Origin: Clostridia bacterium
Lineage (GTDB): Bacteria; Bacillota_A; Clostridia; Oscillospirales; CAG-272
Length of the DNA stretch: 6,031 nt
Assembly (NCBI GenBank): GCA_017408625.1
Contig: JAFQUG010000167.1
Location: 1 to 6,031, forward strand
Direction: 5' to 3'
The notes under the pieces were generated by a model that did not search any database, was not told the DNA's origin, and was given only the letters and a program-made list of their open reading frames with translations. Every line of letters starts with the position of its first letter. Position 1 is the stretch's first letter. This document shows positions 4,973 to 6,031 of the stretch, in pieces. The translations under genes and the position numbers were made by a program.

Positions 4973-6031
4973 TCAGAAAACCTTGACGTCCTTGGCAATC
5001 GTATAGAAGCTGCCGTCAAAGATCTCCTGCTTGATTGCAAATTTGATGGCTCGCTCGCCCTCAAACAAACCGATCGCAAGCTCGTAGTCGCCTGCGGGAA
5101 CGCTTCTGCAATCGGGGCGCAGAGTCACGGTCAGTTTTTCACCCGACAGCCAGGTGCGGTTGTCCGCGTCGGTGTCAAGCACGTACTCGCTGCCATCCGC
5201 GCTGCGCAGTCTGATTTTGAGATCAAACTTGCGGTAAGCGCGTGCCCAGCCGCGATTTTGCACGTCCAATGTGACGATATTGTGCGCCGAGCGGCGCAGT
5301 GCGGGTACGGTTGCACCCGTGATAAAGTACCAATAGCCAAGTCGGTTGGCGCAGTATTCGGTCAGATAGTATTCGTTTTTCAGCCAATCGCGGGGATAGC
5401 CGTGAAAGCCTGCAAAGGTGGCGTGCGTGCGCTTGAAGGCTTCCATGGCGGTCAGGCCGTCGCGAAAATGGTCGTTGTGCGAATGCACGTAGCCGTAGTG
5501 CTCCATCTCAATGGCGGCGGGGGCGTTGGCAGCCAGCTTGTCAAACGCCCAGGGGGCGCGCAGCGTGTCGTAATCGTTAACTTGCGTGTAGTAATTGCAG
5601 CAAACCGAGTCGTCCTGAATGCCAAAGCCGCGCTCGTAGGCATAGTCCAGGATCTCCTGCACCTCGTCCTGTCCGTGCGCGATACGGCTGCACATGTGGT
5701 CGTCGTTGCAAAGCACGGGCGTGTCGGGGAAGTACTTGGCGTGCAGGTCAAAGTGCTTTTTGGTTACCCATGTCGGGTAGATCACGCCGTCACCGTCGCC
5801 TGCCGTGTGACCTTCCCCCCACGTACCCATGGTGCCAACGTCAATGCATTCAATGCGCGGGTCGCCGTTGTAGCGCGCGCCGAATACTTGCATGAATTTT
5901 TCCAGACACTCAAGGAAAATGGGATCGCCGTAGTCGGGCTGCAGCGCACCCGAGGGCAGGCGGTATCCGCGTGCACCTTTTTTGTAGACGTAAGCGGGCG
6001 TTGCGTAGCTTAAGTTGGGGTCACCCTCATA
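4973..6031 (-). CDS. DUF4832 protein, putative glycoside-hydrolase-like, N-terminus beyond the window
   Basis: The frame is open to the right edge; the 46 codons before the ATG at 5893 read as good family sequence (YGDPIFLECLEKF just before it), so that ATG is internal and the start lies outside. The visible 352 residues are the C-terminal part. The first portion looks like the end of a TIM barrel related to clan GH-A enzymes: ARYNGDPRIECIDVGTMGTW then GEGH, whose Glu (about residue 73 of the visible part) sits where such proteins carry a putative catalytic acid. The rest matches DUF4832: RLGYWYFITGATVP, then VTLDVQNRGWARAYRKFDLK, DADNRTWLSGEK and VPAGDYELAIGLFEG, an Ig-like beta domain. It probably acts on a carbohydrate, but substrate and activity are unproven. 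No classical terminator follows it; repeats do. Confidence 0.85.
   Translation of the reverse strand, partial: YEGDPNLSYATPAYVYKKGARGYRLPSGALQPDYGDPIFLECLEKFMQVFGARYNGDPRIECIDVGTMGTWGEGHTAGDGDGVIYPTWVTKKHFDLHAKYFPDTPVLCNDDHMCSRIAHGQDEVQEILDYAYERGFGIQDDSVCCNYYTQVNDYDTLRAPWAFDKLAANAPAAIEMEHYGYVHSHNDHFRDGLTAMEAFKRTHATFAGFHGYPRDWLKNEYYLTEYCANRLGYWYFITGATVPALRRSAHNIVTLDVQNRGWARAYRKFDLKIRLRSADGSEYVLDTDADNRTWLSGEKLTVTLRPDCRSVPAGDYELAIGLFEGERAIKFAIKQEIFDGSFYTIAKDVKVF

Noticed and set aside
4799..6013. A 404-codon open frame on the + strand
   Set aside because: It starts inside the repeat cluster and runs antisense through the well-supported DUF4832 gene; its translation is valine/alanine-rich without recognisable motifs.

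Overview
The window looks like chromosomal DNA of a Bacillota/Clostridia bacterium, probably from a gut-type lineage. The evidence is a moderately high G+C content, perfect AAGGAGGTG-type ribosome binding, an ECF sigma factor coupled to a membrane protein with the MNK-x-LF N-terminus typical of clostridial sigma partners, and intergenic GTCATYCT-type repeats. The exact genus cannot be read from the sequence.

Layout. (1) Bases 2-1303 (+): a sugar-type cation symporter of the GPH/SLC45 branch of the MFS, cut off at its 5' end by the window edge. (2) Bases 1304-1920: a 617-bp gap without a credible gene, packed with repeats. It holds a short GC hairpin repeat, two nearly identical terminators 534 bp apart, and between them a 370-bp element with inverted GTCATCCT ends and nested inverted repeats. 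(3) Bases 1921-4688 (-): a two-gene unit, an ECF sigma factor followed with a 4-bp ATGA overlap by a large single-pass membrane protein with an ectodomain of about 630 residues, the likely sensor/anti-sigma partner. The membrane protein is interrupted by an in-frame TAA at 2026-2028. An intact 34-codon tail follows and ends five bases before the terminator. (4) Bases 4689-4972: the sigma-gene leader (SD, 15-bp palindrome, tentative promoter) plus a second cluster of the same repeat families. (5) Bases 4973-6031 (-): the C-terminal 352 residues of a DUF4832 putative glycoside-hydrolase-like protein, cut by the right window edge.

How the genes may work together. The sigma factor and its membrane partner form a transmembrane signalling pair: the N-terminal tail would hold the sigma factor until the external domains sense something. 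The flanking transporter and glycosidase-like protein both point to carbohydrate use, but each is in a different transcription unit and a functional link to the sigma system is only inferred.

The most notable observations are three. The first is the late in-frame stop, which falls inside the second copy of a duplicated C-terminal domain. The second is a pair of structured repeats (1435-1493 and 4826-4878) that share one core and geometry but have unrelated, still fully complementary, outer stems. The third is the use of related repeat families in both intergenic gaps.
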